Assembly (NCBI RefSeq): GCF_030052815.1
Contig: NC_079503.1
Location: forward strand, 45,922,735 to 45,986,734
Direction of reading: 5' to 3'
Length of the DNA: 64,000 bases
Source of the DNA: Hevea brasiliensis
Lineage: Eukaryota > Streptophyta > Magnoliopsida > Malpighiales > Euphorbiaceae
Part shown: positions 21,814-34,086 of the stretch, in pieces
How the letters are laid out: the number at the start of each line of letters is the position of its first letter
Numbering within the stretch: the stretch's first letter is position 1
The notes under the pieces: model-generated
The model's input: the letters and a program-made list of their open reading frames with translations, nothing else
What the model was told of the DNA's origin: nothing
Databases searched by the model: none
Program-made: the position numbers and the translations under genes

Positions 21814-24326
21814 CTAGAGCTATTGATTACAATATCTTAGACCCATCTTCTCCAGATATCGGTCTAATTGAGCTTATGACATAGGCTTCATAAATGGATC
21901 AGCTGGATTTTCAGCTGATGCTATTTTCTGCTTAGCTACATCGCCTCGCCCAACTATTTCTTTGATAATGTGGTAGTGCCTTTCTATGTGTTTGGATTTC
22001 TGGTGAGACTGGAGTTCCTTAGCCTGTATGATCGCTCCATTGTTGTCACAGTAGAGTGGAACTACTGACTCAATGGAAGGAAATACTGCAAGTTTTGTCA
22101 CGAACTTCTTTATCTAAATGACTTCTTTTGCAGCATCTGATGCAGCATATACTCAACCTCTGTAGCGGAATCAGTAGTCGTATTCTGTTTGGAACTCTTC
22201 CAACTGACTGCACCTCCATTACAAATGAACACAAACCCAGAGGTAGACAATCTATCATCGATATCTGATTGGAAATCAAAATCAATATAACCATCTAATT
22301 ACAAGTCACCACCTCCATAAATCAAGCATAAATCCTTAGTTCTTCTCAAGTACTTAAGCATATTCTTGACAGCTATCCAGTGTTCCAAACCTGGATTGGA
22401 TTGAAACCTGCTAGTCAAACTAACAGCATGTGCGATATCCGGCCTAGTACACATCATTGCATACATCAAACTTCCAATAGCCGAAGCATATGGAATCCTG
22501 GCCATTTTATCTCTTTCTTCAAGTGTCTTTGGAGACATCTCTTCAGAAAGATGGATACCATGTCTCACTGGTAACAATCCTCTCTTGAAATCTTGCATGT
22601 TAAACCTCTTTAACACCTTTTCCAAATATAGACTTTGGGATAAACCAATTATTCTTTTCGCTCTATCTCTATAGATGTGAATTAAAAGAATATAGGTTTG
22701 CTCCTCTAAGTCTTTCATAAAGAATGTATTTAACAACCATACCTTTACAGCTATTAACATACCTATGTCATTACCTGTCAACAGAATATCATCCACATAT
22801 AAGACAAGGAAAGTGATAGCACTATCACTAACATTCTTATATACACATGGTTCATCCACATTTTTTATAAAACCAAATGACTTAATGGCTTCATCAAAAT
22901 TGATGTTCTAACTCCACGAAGCTTGTTTTAGCCCACAAATGGATCGCTTTAGCTTGCATACCTTGGAACTATCTTGGGATTCAAAACCCCTAGGTTATTC
23001 TTTGAAAATGTTTTCTTCAATGTATCCATTGAGAAAAGCTGGTTTGACATCCATTTTCCAAATCTCATAATCATAGTATGCAGCTATTGCTAATAGAATC
23101 CTAATTGATTTAATCATGGCAATAGGCGAGAAAGTCTCCTCATCATTGAATCATTGCCTTTGGCAAAACCTTTTTGCTACTAATCTTGCTTTATAGGTCT
23201 CTACCTTTCCATCAGAACTAATTTTCTTCTTGAAAACCCATTTATTCCCTATAGGTACAATACCTTTAGGTGGATCAACAAGGTCCCAAACTTGATTCTT
23301 ATACATGAAATCAATTTTGGATTTCATACCTTCAATCCATTTCAAAGAGTCTATATCTGATATAGTTTTTTCATAGGTAAGTAGATCATCTCCATGATCT
23401 ACTTCTTCATGAGTAAACAACTCTTGTTCATCTTCATGAAGAAAACCATATCTCACTGGTAGGTGAGATATCCTAGTTGATCTGTGAGGAATTACAGTAG
23501 ATGTTGCATCAATAGGTGTAAGTTGACTAGATAGATCTATATCCATTTAATCTGTTGGTTGGTCAGAATTCTCCAATTCTAACTCTATTTGCCTTCCTTT
23601 GCCTCATTCTTGAATAAACTATTTTGCCAAGAAATATGGCATCTCTGCTTACCACAACCTTTTGTGATGTAGGCAAATAAAAACAATATCCAAAACTCTC
23701 TTTTGGATATCCAACTAATCGACCTTTTTCTGATCTAGTTTCCAATTTATCAGTATTCAACTTTTTTATATGAGCTGAACAATCCCAAATCTTAACGTGC
23801 TTAAGACTCAGTTTTCTTCCTTGCCATATCTCATAAGGTGTGGAAGAAACTGATTTTGATGGAATCCTATGCAAAATATGCAAAGCTAATTTTAATGCAA
23901 ATTCCCAAAAGGAGATTGGCATATCAGTATAGCTCATCATACTGTGTACCATATCTAATATGGTACAATTTCTCCTTTTAAATACACCATGCAACTGTGG
24001 CGTTCCTAGAGGAGTCATCTGGGAAACAATGCCATGCTCTTTCAAGTATTCATCAAATTCAGTACTTAAGTATTTATGTCCACAATCTAATCGAAGAGTT
24101 TTAATACTTTTTCATGTTTGATTTTCTACTTCAGGTTTAAATTCTTTGAACTTTTCAAAGAATTCATGTTTGTATTTCATCAAATACAAATACCCAAACC
24201 TTGATTTATCATCAATAAAGGTAATAAAGTAATGAAAGCCACCTCTAGCCATTTCCTTAAATAAACCACATACATCACTATGTATTAGCTCCAAAATATT
24301 TTCAACTCTTAGTCCTTATCTACCAA
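21814..24326 (-). pseudogene. C1 pol part B: integrase core, reverse transcriptase, RNase H
   Basis: Reading from 24326 leftward: integrase core (ELIHSDVCG with the first catalytic Asp, LRLDCGHKYLSTEFDEYL with the second). The segment GVFKRRNCT has Lys in place of the catalytic Glu seen in C2 and C3 (SERRNRT), so the enzyme is dead. Next comes the RT, with VWDLVDPPKGIVPIGNKWVFK, ETYKARLVAK and the intact catalytic YVDD at 22788-22799. RNase H follows, with [40 protein letters not shown] and KHIERHYHIIKE. The PR-IN-RT-RH order is diagnostic of Ty1/copia. Stops and frameshifts occur throughout, for example near 23150, 23020, 22910 and 22300. The upstream part continues beyond the LINE at 31071. 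Confidence 0.88.
24311..24326 (+). repeat. LINE target-site duplication, left copy (imperfect)
   Basis: agtccttatctaccaa matches 31055-31070 (agtccttgtccaacaa) at 13 of 16 positions. Both match the uninterrupted C3 sequence near 60187-60202 (agcccttgtccaacaa). The mismatches reflect age. Confidence 0.75.
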
Positions 24327-24341
24327 ATTGCAACTATTATT

Positions 24342-24574
24342 GCGTGCACAGTGGGAGGAGACACAAGAGATTTTTCGATCTCAATTGGATTACACTAAGG
24401 ATCAGTTATAAACCCTTACCTTTTTACATTAGTTTTAGATGAATTGACAAAACATATACAAGAGAGTATTCCTTGGTGCATGATGTTTGCGGATGATATT
24501 ATTCTGATAGAAGAGACGCGAGAAGGAGTCAATAGAAATCTAGAGCTTTGGAAAAGTACTCTAGAGTCAAAGGG
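24342..24574 (+). pseudogene. LINE reverse transcriptase fragment (palm domain)
   Basis: The translation reads CTVGGDTRDFSISIGLH, a stop, then [38 protein letters not shown] and [19 protein letters not shown]. The FADD box is the catalytic motif of non-LTR RTs, and the surrounding residues resemble plant RTE-type LINE proteins. The stop is one base from CAA (Gln). The sequence is cut by G4 at 24575 and continues at 30336 as FMLSRTKIEYMHCKFSE. The endonuclease and most of the RT are missing. Confidence 0.82.
24570..24574 (+). repeat. G4 target-site duplication, left copy (aaggg)
   Basis: aaggg precedes the LTR and is repeated at 30331-30335. Removing G4 and one copy rejoins the LINE codons ESKG-F. 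Confidence 0.92.
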
Positions 24575-26035
24575 TGTCACACCCTACTCCTTGTAAGATG
24601 TAACATGTTCCTGTAGTACACCTAATAAATTACCGTACTTCACCTACCGATAACCCATTAAATATACTATAAAGGATTTTAAAACAATTTTCGTTCATTT
24701 TGAAATTGGTGGGTAAAATTTTTTTTTTTTTCAAATTTTAAAAAACCTTTATTTAAAGTCCAAACATAAATTAAAGTTAATATTTTTGGTCCATTTTATT
24801 TTTCCGCAAATTTTATAAAAATTTTGCCAGAGTTCCGTTTGTATTTTGAGAAAACAGTTCTTCAAAACCTGAAAATAGAAACACTCCCAATATATTTCTC
24901 AACCACAACTCCATTTGCAACAACCAAACTTCAAATCAACAGCAATAGCAACACTTCAATTCAAAATCCAAATTTTAAATCAAGAATTAATATCTCAAAA
25001 CATTTCATAACTCATGCACATTGCATTTTAAATTATTAATTTACAATAATAAGTTAATTTACAGATGCAAAATCTCAAAAATAATATTATTATAATTTTA
25101 TCTGTACAACTGCTCAAATTACGGAGATACATATGCATACTATCATATTTACATCAAATCAAACTACCAGGGTATAGACAAATACCCGTACAAAAATTAT
25201 TCCATTGTGCTCCTTTCTTACTGTAGCAGCTCACTCTGCTCCTATGTCCTTTTCTCTATCTGCGACAGCAAGTTAAAGCTATCGCTAAGTATACAAATAC
25301 TCAATGGTGTACAATAAAGCATAAAATGCATAATATAAAACATTTATGAACAAGTTATCATTCAAAAATCTCATAATCGCATTTCACAATTTTTTTTTTC
25401 TCAAATCACATTTATAACAAATCATAATTTTCAAAGCTTAACATAGCACAACTTGATCAAACAATTTAATAAACATAGTGTTGCCAAACAATAACACAAC
25501 TTAGGCCATGACACAAAATTTCCGAATATGTCGTGTGTATATCATGACAAGGCATACTCACCCCACTAATCGAAATCAATGAGGGAGGTGGTTGCCTAGC
25601 TAGCTAATGAGTACTCATCCCAACTCGCCTCTCATACTGGAAAGCCAAAGAGGGAGGAAAGTGATCAAATATCATACTCAACCCACAAGTGGAGGAGGAA
25701 CATATTAGTATTGACATGCCAAGTGTGAATTAAAAACAATTTAAATCAAGTTATTCAAATATTTTATACAATTCACAAATCATATTTCATTCTAAACTTT
25801 TCATTTGCAAAGTAGGCAACACACTATTTTCAAATAAGATTTTCAAAGCCGTAACTAAATTCAAAACCATATTGTTCAAATATTTCATACAAATCAATAA
25901 ATAATTTTCATTCCAAATTTCCATTCTAGAATAGGCAACACAACATTCTCGAAATTCATAATGAATAAAACACATTCACAATGTATAACAAATCAATCTC
26001 CATTATGAAAACTATAATTTAAAAATTTTTATGCA

Positions 26036-26040
26036 CAAAC
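26036..26040 (+). repeat. S2 target-site duplication, left copy (caaac)
   Basis: caaac is repeated at 28146-28150. The empty site corresponds to gcacaaacctgacgtgag, the reverse complement of the G1 LTR sequence near 1707-1724. Confidence 0.92.
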
Positions 26041-28145
26041 TGTTAGTAGTTTGCCGTAGAGCATATCATTTAGTATGTATCTTGTACATATTTTTATTAA
26101 TAAAAGGCATTTCCACTTTTCCGTTTACATAATATATTTATGTGTAATAGAAAAGGTCCATTGATATTTTGTTAGAAATATTATTCTTAAGTTGTTAAGA
26201 ATATGAGTGACAATATTTCTAGCACGAAGTATCATAAATAGGTTCACAATCGAGGATACTTCATAATAAGGACATGACTTATCCAGAAAGATTGTATTCA
26301 TGTTTGTTCCCAAGTTATTTATATGAGATATAAATAAGATGGAATGGTAAGTCTCAGGCCATATAACAAACATGATAGGCACTTATAAATGATAAGTAGG
26401 CCGAACCAGTGACACTTATGACAAGCACATAGAGTTTACTCTTGTCAATGTTTTGTCATAAATCATATCAGTGCATATAATCTTTAGACCTGAGATAGCA
26501 CAGTTATCTTGTATATAGGTAGTTTGAGTTTGATACTGCTTTCATACTTGTACTATGTATGGGTATATGGGCATGTGTTGGCTCCTACTAGTTATATATG
26601 GAGGTAGGTGTTGATCAAGATGGAATCTGTTCCTCTAAGTAAATAGAGATAAAATCCTATGTTCATTTAATTGTTCTTGATGTTTCAAGTTCTGGCAGAC
26701 AGATAGATTTATTCAGAAAAGAGTTTATGATGAGAAAATCTTTTTAATCAAGAACTGGAATTAAAAGAGAACATAATATTCATAGCAAATGGAGTTTGAC
26801 ATAAACCATGACTCCAGCTTCAGTTGGGATTTTGTAACAGAGAGATTCTAGTGCATGGTAACATATGATTATAGGTTCATTTAAGGTAAACCTTATTACT
26901 AATTGGGTGGCCATGGCATGCTATGCTAGGTGTTAACCATGGTCTATGAGGTTCATAAATTAATTTAGAGAAATCATTTATGGTAAGAAAGAGTTCTGAT
27001 GATATTAAGAGTTGATATCATGTCTCATTGCCAATTAGTGATGAGCCTAGTAAGTCACACACATAGACAAGTTATCACCTAATTAAATATGATTTAATTA
27101 ATTAATTAAAGAGTTTAATTGATTAATTAAATAGGTTTGGTTTGCAATTAGTTTGCAAAGTCCCTAGCATGACTTGAAACCAAATCTAGATTGTTGGATG
27201 TATAATATAAATTAAATTTATATTTAAAGTGTTTAAATATGAATTTAATTAATGAGAAATTAATTAATAGAGATTAATTAATTAATTTATATTTGATATA
27301 AATTAATTAGAAGAAGAAAAATAATTATTTTGGGTTGAGAACTCAAAACTAAGACACAGGGGCATTTTGGTCATTTTGCAGTGTGACACGTGGCACCATG
27401 AGATGGTGACACATGGGATTACACATAAGCTTGCCAAATGTTTTTTAATCATGTAAGATGATTAAAACTCAAGATTAAATATAGGTTTGACACTTGGCAC
27501 AATGTGATTGGGTCACTTAAACCTAGAGCTAATCAAAGGGTGACATGTGGTAAGGGTTTAATGTGTTAACCTAGCTATTTAAGTGTTGTTATGAGAAAAT
27601 AAAACACAACCAGCAGCCACACTCCTTGGTCACGCCATTTTGCAGCCCTCCCTCTATTTTTCTTCATCTCTTATCAATTCAAAGAGATTAGCCATCAATC
27701 TCTTGAATTAAGAACACTAGAAATTGTTTCTAGTGTCCTGTTTACATCTTTAATCTCTTAAAAGGCAGAACTTGAATTTCTAATTAATAGAAAAAGCTTT
27801 AGAAGCTGTTCAAGGGCTGCCATAGGTGTTCTTGGTGTGGACAAGCTAGAGGGACAACATCTGGTGTCCTGAAGACGAATCTCAAAGGCGCAGACACGCT
27901 GCAGTGCATCAAGAGGTTAGTGTAATCGTTCTTGATTTAATCTAGGGTTCTAAAATTAATCTGAATAATTTTAAAATCTTAAATGGCAAATACAGATCCA
28001 AAAACATATTAAAAGAGTTTTAATATGTTGTTTATCATTGAAATCAAATAGATAAAAATAAATCTTGCATGATGCATGTGACCCTAGGTGAAAATTTTTG
28101 AATTCAATGGTATAAACTTGTGTTTTTCACGCTTCCGTTCCTTCA
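26041..28145 (+). repeat. S2: solo Ty1/copia LTR inside G4
   Basis: This complete 2105-bp LTR runs from TGTTAG to CCTTCA with a perfect 5-bp duplication and no internal region. It is very similar to S1. It carries a G-box at 27387-27394, a TATA-like box at 27576-27583 and the perfect hairpin at 27714-27736. It is the innermost of four nested layers: C1, LINE, G4, S2. Confidence 0.93.
27387..27394 (+). promoter_or_regulatory. G-box in the S2 copia LTR
   Basis: CACGTGGC sits at the position equivalent to the one in S1 and is followed by the same gacacttggca and gacatgtgg motifs. Function is inferred. Confidence 0.5.
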
Positions 28146-30335
28146 CAAACCTGACGTGAGTTGCCTCTAGGCCTTGACTCAGTCCTTTATACCTTTCGGG
28201 TCTTTTTCAGCTGAAACACAACATTTATAGTGTTTTAGTATCTTATTTCACAATAAATCTAATAATTAATTTATAAATACTTAATTCTAGCCCAAATAGG
28301 CTTAAACTAACATTCTTGGAAATTTTCATTTTACAGTTACTATTCATGGTACTATTCAAGTCAATTTGTTGACTTTCTAAGACTTAATAGGTATGGGAAT
28401 TCCAACTTTACCCACATATCACATTTTGGTCACTAAATTTGTTGGTTTTTGCTGTTTACTCAAATTCTAAGTCTTTTAGGCAAATTTGATAATTTTTAGT
28501 TTTGGTGTCTAAGGTTGAACTATTCCATTGGTCATCTTGCTATTGGAATTTGGTAAAACTTTCTTCATAGAAAATGTTCCCTATTGTCTTAAGTTTATTC
28601 TCCTTTTTGAATCACTCCAATTGGAGTTTTGTAGCTCAATTTATAGCCATTTGAACCATGGCTGCCAGATTGGACTCAACCCAGTTTTCTGGGCAAATTT
28701 TGGTTCTCATAGTTTTAGGTCACCAAATTTGGGTGGCTAAATGACTTGGTTAATGGCATAATTTGGTTGTGTTCTTCATGAAAGTTTTAGGCCTATATCT
28801 AAACTATCCACTGGTAAAATTTCAGGTCATTAAGACCTGCCTAGCTCAAGTTATGACCAAATGAACAAATACTGTTCATTTAGTCAGTTTGTACAGGGCA
28901 GAGTAAGATTTTCCAAGTTTGGTCAATTTGTTCACTAGGTTTTGGTCACTTTTTAGGCATGGTTCCTAAATGAAAATTGTGTCATTTTGTGTCTATTTTC
29001 ATTCCCAATTGGTCTCATACCAATTGGACTTATAAAATTTCATTTTTGGTCCCCCAATCCGAATTGGGCCTTAACTCCAACCATTCCAACACACTTCATT
29101 TGGTCACCATTGACCATTTCTCACTTCAAATTAGGTCCAAGACATCATTTACAAGTTTCTCACATTTTTGTCTCTAAACCCTAATGTCCAAAACCCTAGT
29201 TCACAAACTCTTGCATTTAGCTGCTTTCAAAGCCTTTAATCATAACCATTCAACTAATTAAAGTTCATATACCCAGTCAACTAAATCAAACCATGCAAAT
29301 CACCCTCCCCTTCATGCTGGCTAAATTCCAGTCATGGTCCCTCAACAAATTTTTCTTTTCATTTCTTTAGTTTCTAAGCTCATTTAAAATAACTAAACAT
29401 GCATTTGAAGTAGAAAATTAAAAGTTAGCATACTAACCTTTCTTAGAACTTCAATTCCTTCAAATCTCTATCTTTTGTATTTCTTTCCTCTTTCAATCTT
29501 CTTCTCAAGTGATTAAAACAAGCTCTAATGAGGTTTTTCTGGAAGCTATTAAGGTTTAGTGAAGAATTTCAAGCTTGAGTGCAAGCTTTAATGGAGGACC
29601 ATTCATGGAGATGGGAGGGAGAAGTGGACGGCACTGAAGATAAGGAAGAAGACCAACTTTTTTTTTTCTTTTTCCTTTTTGTCTTTTTAATTGTCTTAGG
29701 AAGACTATAAATCAATTTAGTTAATTTATTAATTATCAGATTTATGGCATCATGCATGATGTCATGCATGATGTCATCTCCCTACACCATTTTCATTTCT
29801 TTTTTTTTCTATTTATTTTTCTATTAGTTATTTAATTTAATTTTCGATTCTGAAATTTTCTTTTCTCAAATTTTATTTGACAGTTGGGTCAGGAGTCAGC
29901 TCTCGGGGTCAATTGACCAAATTGCCCCTAGCCGGTTCAACCCGGTTTGCAAATAATTTAATATTTCTTCCGGATCTCTGACCTAATTATTTGACTAGCT
30001 TAACAATTCTTTTTCGTGATTTTCTCTTATCCACTGTGTTCGTAATGGTCTTAAGGACCGCGGTGTCACATTTAACGGTTTGAAATTTGAGTTTAAATTG
30101 ACTTCGCAGTCATTCCTGAGAAGGTCACCCATCGCTGTGACTCTCGCCTCGTTTAACTTCTTATGTTATGTTTTTCTTATTTACACTTAACTAACTGACA
30201 ATTACTAATTATTTGTGTTTATGGCTTATCTAGTTGTCTTAAGTGTGGTCCTAATCCCCTTAATTGTCTGGACTGACTCCGGTCACCGAAATAGTGAAAT
30301 ATACAAGGCTATGCAAATAGGGGTGTTACAAAGGG

Positions 30336-31024
30336 CTTTATGTTAAGTAGAACGAAGATAGAATACATGCATTGCAAGTTCAGTGAAGGCCAAACTGGTG
30401 ATAGAGAAGGAGTTAGTTTGGATGGAGTGGTACTATCCCAAAGTAATCACTTTAAATATCTCGACTCAGTCCTTCAAGTAGATGGGAGATATGAGGAGGA
30501 TGTTAGTCATAAGATTAAAGCCGGATGGTTGAAGTGGAGACGTGCCATGACAGTTTATGTGATCGCAAGATTCCCAATAAGTTGAAAGGAAAATTTTACC
30601 GTATAGCCATACGATCGGCAATGTTATATGGTAGTGAGTGTTGGTCACTGAAGGAGTCATATGCATTTAAGATAAGAGTTTCAGAGATGAGAATATTAAG
30701 GCGGATGAGTGGCCATACTAGACAAGATAAAGTCTGTAATAAGAGTTTTAGAGAAAAGGTAGGAATGGTGCCAATTAAGGATAAATTGAGAAAAGGGAGA
30801 TTGAGGTGGTTTTGTCATGTGAAGCGTAGACATATGGAGGCTCCAACTAGACAAGTAGAGCACATCAAGTTAGAGGATAGAAAGAAAAAAAGGGGTAGAC
30901 CTAAATTGACTTAGAGGAGAGTAGTACAACATGACCTAGAGGCATTACACATTTCTAAGGATTTAACCCAAAATCGTTTAGAGTGGAGAAAGCGAATCCA
31001 TATAGCCGACCCTAAATTTTTGGG
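30336..31024 (+). pseudogene. LINE C-terminal domain fragment
   Basis: It continues the RT after G4: MLSRTKIEYMHCKFSEGQTG, then HFKYLDSVLQVDG and HKIKAGWLKWRRA, then after a frameshift near 30545 LCDRKIPNKLKGKFYR, AMLYGSECWSLKESY, EMRILRRMSGHTRQDK and LRKGRLRWFCHVKRR. This region follows the RT in RTE-type LINEs. It is interrupted by a TAG at 30912-30914, after which residues such as HDLEALHISKDLTQNRLEWR continue. No separate function is known to me for the motif block. Confidence 0.8.
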
Positions 31025-31070
31025 ATAAAGGCTTAGATGAGTTGAGTTGAGTTAAGTCCTTGTCCAACAA

Positions 31071-31690
31071 AAGGTGATCTAGTCATTTTGCCTTAAAGGC
31101 AAGATTCACAAGTTGGAGTAGGTTCAGAACCCAATGAGGATAAAATCCCCATTTTCTCCTGTTTTGCAATCCTATCCTCTACAAGATGACCTAATCTTAA
31201 GTGCCAAAGATATTTTGAACTTGAGTTGATTTTCATCATGGCATTGCATTCTTTTAGATTGCTTGCATTCAATTTGTGTTTATCTTTATTATTCAAATAA
31301 TAAAAACCATCATGCATATAACCCGAGCCAATATATTTATTTCCAAAATAAATATTGCAAACATCATCTGTGAACTGAAATTCATAACCATTTCTAGTCA
31401 AACTATATATAGAAATGATGTTCTTAAAAGCATCAAGTACATACAAAAATATTATTCAAATACAAAACATGTCCAGCCTATGGCTAAAGCTTCAATAGTT
31501 GAGCCATCGCCAATTCGGAGTCTAAAATCTCAAGCATGCAAGCTGCTACTATTTGCTAGTTCCTACATATCATAAGAAATGTGAGAACTGGCACCAATAT
31601 CTAAAACCCAAGCTATAGATGAACTATGAGCATCATCAGCATCTAAATAACAAGATATAGACATACCTTTTGAAGGTGTATCCTTCTTGT
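31071..31690 (-). pseudogene. C1 pol part A: protease and integrase N-terminal domain
   Basis: On the minus strand the protease motif WVLDIGASSHIS (about 31575-31612) keeps the catalytic Asp. Then follow RIGDGSTIEALAIG, the sequence NIISIYSLTRNGYEFQFTDD, and the integrase zinc-binding domain WHLRLGHLVEDR with CESC (HHCC) at about 31095-31190. The middle has frameshifts near 31450-31500, and stops replace residues after HIS. The sequence continues into GQGLR at the LINE boundary. Part B is at 21814-24326. Confidence 0.85.
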
Positions 31691-32528
31691 CCTTTAAAGA
31701 AGCAAAATACTCTGGGCAGTTCCTTTTCCAGTGCCCATCCTTCTGGCAGTGGAAATACTTTCCTTTGCCTCCATTAGCTTTGGTCGTCCCTTTCTATTTG
31801 GATATCTTCTTGGAAGGTCCTGGAACTTGAGGTTTCTTTTTCTTATTGCCCTTCTTCTTGTTGGACTTTCTAATAGAAGAAGATGTAATCAAAGCCACCT
31901 CTTTTCCTTTATTGCCCGGCATATTCTTTTCGGCAATAACAAACATGTTAAGTAAACCAACCAAGGTGTATTCCTGCTTAGTCATATGGAAATTTGTCAC
32001 AAAATTATCAAATGACTCAGGTAGGGACTGAAGGATTAAATCCATTTGCAGTTGGAAATCCATATTATAGTCAAGATGTTTCAGCTATTCAATAAGTTGA
32101 ATCATCTTGTGGACATGATCTCCTACATTCTATCCCTCAGACATCCTCATGCGGAATAGCTGTCTAGATATCTCATACCTAGCATTCCTACTATGCTCGC
32201 CATACAACTCTTGCAGGTGAAGGAGGATCTCACTTGCACTCTGCATGTTCTCATGCTGCTTCTGTAACTCATTAATCATGGAAGTAAACATATAACACTT
32301 AGCTCTCATAGCATCCTCCTTCCAATTATCCAAAGTTTTATATTCCTTTTTAGTGGCCTCTGGAGGTAAGGGACTAGGACCATTTGAGTCTAAAACATAT
32401 CCAATACATTCTAGGTTCAGGACAAGTTTTAAATTTCTTAGCCAATCATAAAGATTAGGTCCTGTCAACCTATTGTGATCAAGTATGCTTGCAAGGATAT
32501 TAGATTGTGGTGGTTGTTGTGTGCTCAT
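31691..32528 (-). pseudogene. C1 gag remnant
   Basis: The ATG at 32528 on the minus strand begins MSTQQPPQSNILASILDHNR, the same start as in C2 and C3. Conserved segments are LYDWLRNLKLVLNLE, YGEHSRNARYEISRQLF, MDFQLQMDLILQSLPESF and FVTNFHMTKQE, followed by a lysine-rich stretch (KKKGNKKKK). The zinc knuckle at 31716-31757 reads YFHCQKDGHWKRNC, with Tyr replacing the first Cys, so it probably cannot bind zinc. Stops follow MSEG and LIE. Gag and Pol appear to share one polyprotein in this family. Confidence 0.88.
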
Positions 32529-34086
32529 ATTATCAGAAGAATAATTGCAGAAAATAACTGGATTAATTAGTAAATGTATCAAGTAATTAACCAAAATGAT
32601 TATGGTATTTTAATCAAATTGGTCCTCCCACTAACTTGACGAATCCTACACTTCCAAAGTAGGAAATGAAAATCCTAGTTGGATGGATTTCTAGTGGGTG
32701 ATTGAATTCTTATAGTCTTATTGATCATCCTCAGGCACATCCATTATTTGAATTACAATAAACTATAAGTGAGCAACTCCTTGCCCATCACATCTCATGT
32801 GAGGTTCAATCATTTATCTAGCCCCTAACGCTCAAAATCTCGGGCACATCCATTATTGACTTATCTTGCATTAGTTAAGTTGATCCTATCAAGCCAGTAA
32901 ACATGCAAATAAATTTAATGTCCTCAAGCACATCCATTATTGGCCATCAACTTATTTACATATTTATAACATCTCATGCTTAACAATTATTCTTAAGAAA
33001 ATCTCTTAAATTAAATGCATCACATGCAAGTATTTAAAATTTCTAAAAATAATTGGCTCAATGGAGGGCCCATGATATAATTACATTAATTATATCATTT
33101 TCAACTTAATCATTTGTTTGGAAGATTTAGTGGTCGGCTTAATTAGTATTATGGTCTCACTTTGCACATTATCCATTTGGCATGCATATATCATATACTT
33201 GCATACATTCACATACATCTCATGCATGTATGGATAAACAAATAATATGGTATGATCATGGACTTTCTAAGGGATTCAATTCTGAGCCACCAAGAATTGA
33301 ATCAGGGCATTCTTAGGTGTATTTCATTCATTCATTTTACAAGAGTTGCTGAAGGAGTACATAACCAACACTTGATCTTGATTTCCTCCCACTGGTCCCA
33401 CCAATGCTTTTGGCCTCCTTGATCTTCTTGCAATCCAATTACATTATAATCCTTGGCATGCCAAGGCGAATTTACAAGAATATAGACTTTAAAGTCCTTA
33501 AATAAATGAAATTACAACCTAAATTATTACAACACTTATAATAATGCCACCAAAAATAAAATTAATTATTTTACAACCCAAAGAAAAATAAAAGAAATAT
33601 ATCCAATCACATTGGTCTTTTATTGCCCATTATCATCCATCATGCATATTACCATTTAACAATTAAATAAAACATACATACTAAAATTAAATTGAATATC
33701 TCATATTCAACTAAAAAATTCAGATTTGAATCTTATTCAAACAAATTTAAAAATACAGATTTGAATCTCATTCAAACAAATTTAAAAATTCAGATTTTAA
33801 TCTCATTCAAACAATTGAATAAAAATTTAATTGTGTGACTAAAATTTTTAATTAAAAAATTTAATTAGATGTGCGCCTTAATTTATATACAATAATGTAT
33901 AAAGAACCACCAAACCATGCGCACACTTTAATTATAAAAATCAAGCACACACTTTCATGGATACAATACCATGCCGCCACATATATGAATGCAACCAGCA
34001 ATGAATCAATCAAAATTGATTAAATCACACAATTAAATCTCATATTAAACAATCCAAATGGAAAATATAGTGGCTCTGATAACAAT
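32529..34086 (-). other. C1 leader (primer-binding site to gag)
   Basis: This 1.56-kb untranslated leader contains three copies of a 23-bp motif (starts near 32729, 32838 and 32922; spacing 109 and 84) and about three units of the 35-bp repeat (33716-33830). The primer-binding site lies at 34071-34084 on the minus strand (TGTTATCAGAGCCA, one mismatch to the tRNA). No coding region was seen. Confidence 0.8.
33716..33830 (-). repeat. C1 leader tandem array (about 3 units)
   Basis: Units contain attcagatttgaatct followed by cattcaaacaa and an A-rich spacer. The same array has about ten units in C2 and C3. Confidence 0.75.

Larger units (their letters stand above)
24575..30330 (-). repeat. G4: solo Ty3/gypsy LTR in the LINE, interrupted by S2
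   Basis: On the minus strand it reads TGTAACACCCCTATTTGCATAGCC to GGGTGTGACA. Without S2 and its extra duplication it is 3646 bp. It is the same family as the G1 LTR, and no internal gypsy sequence adjoins it, so it is a recombination product. The conserved block (cacccatcgctg and ctcgcctcgtttaac on the plus strand, 30127-30160) lies 170 bp from its 5' end. A duplicated palindrome (atcatgcatgat followed by catgcatgat) lies near 29748-29775. A small part of it was predicted as antisense reading frames, which I do not consider genes. Confidence 0.92.
24327..31054 (+). mobile_element. LINE (RTE-type non-LTR retrotransposon), 5'-truncated, split by G4
   Basis: After removing G4 the element is only about 967 bp: 24327-24574 plus 30336-31054. 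It is the 3' end of a LINE carrying the last part of the RT and the C-terminal domain. It ends in three tandem copies of GAGTT (31039-31053) instead of poly(A); short simple tails are typical of the RTE clade. Duplications of 16 bp flank it. 5' truncation is the usual result of incomplete target-primed reverse transcription. The RTE assignment comes from recognising the protein and is not computed. Confidence 0.8.
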
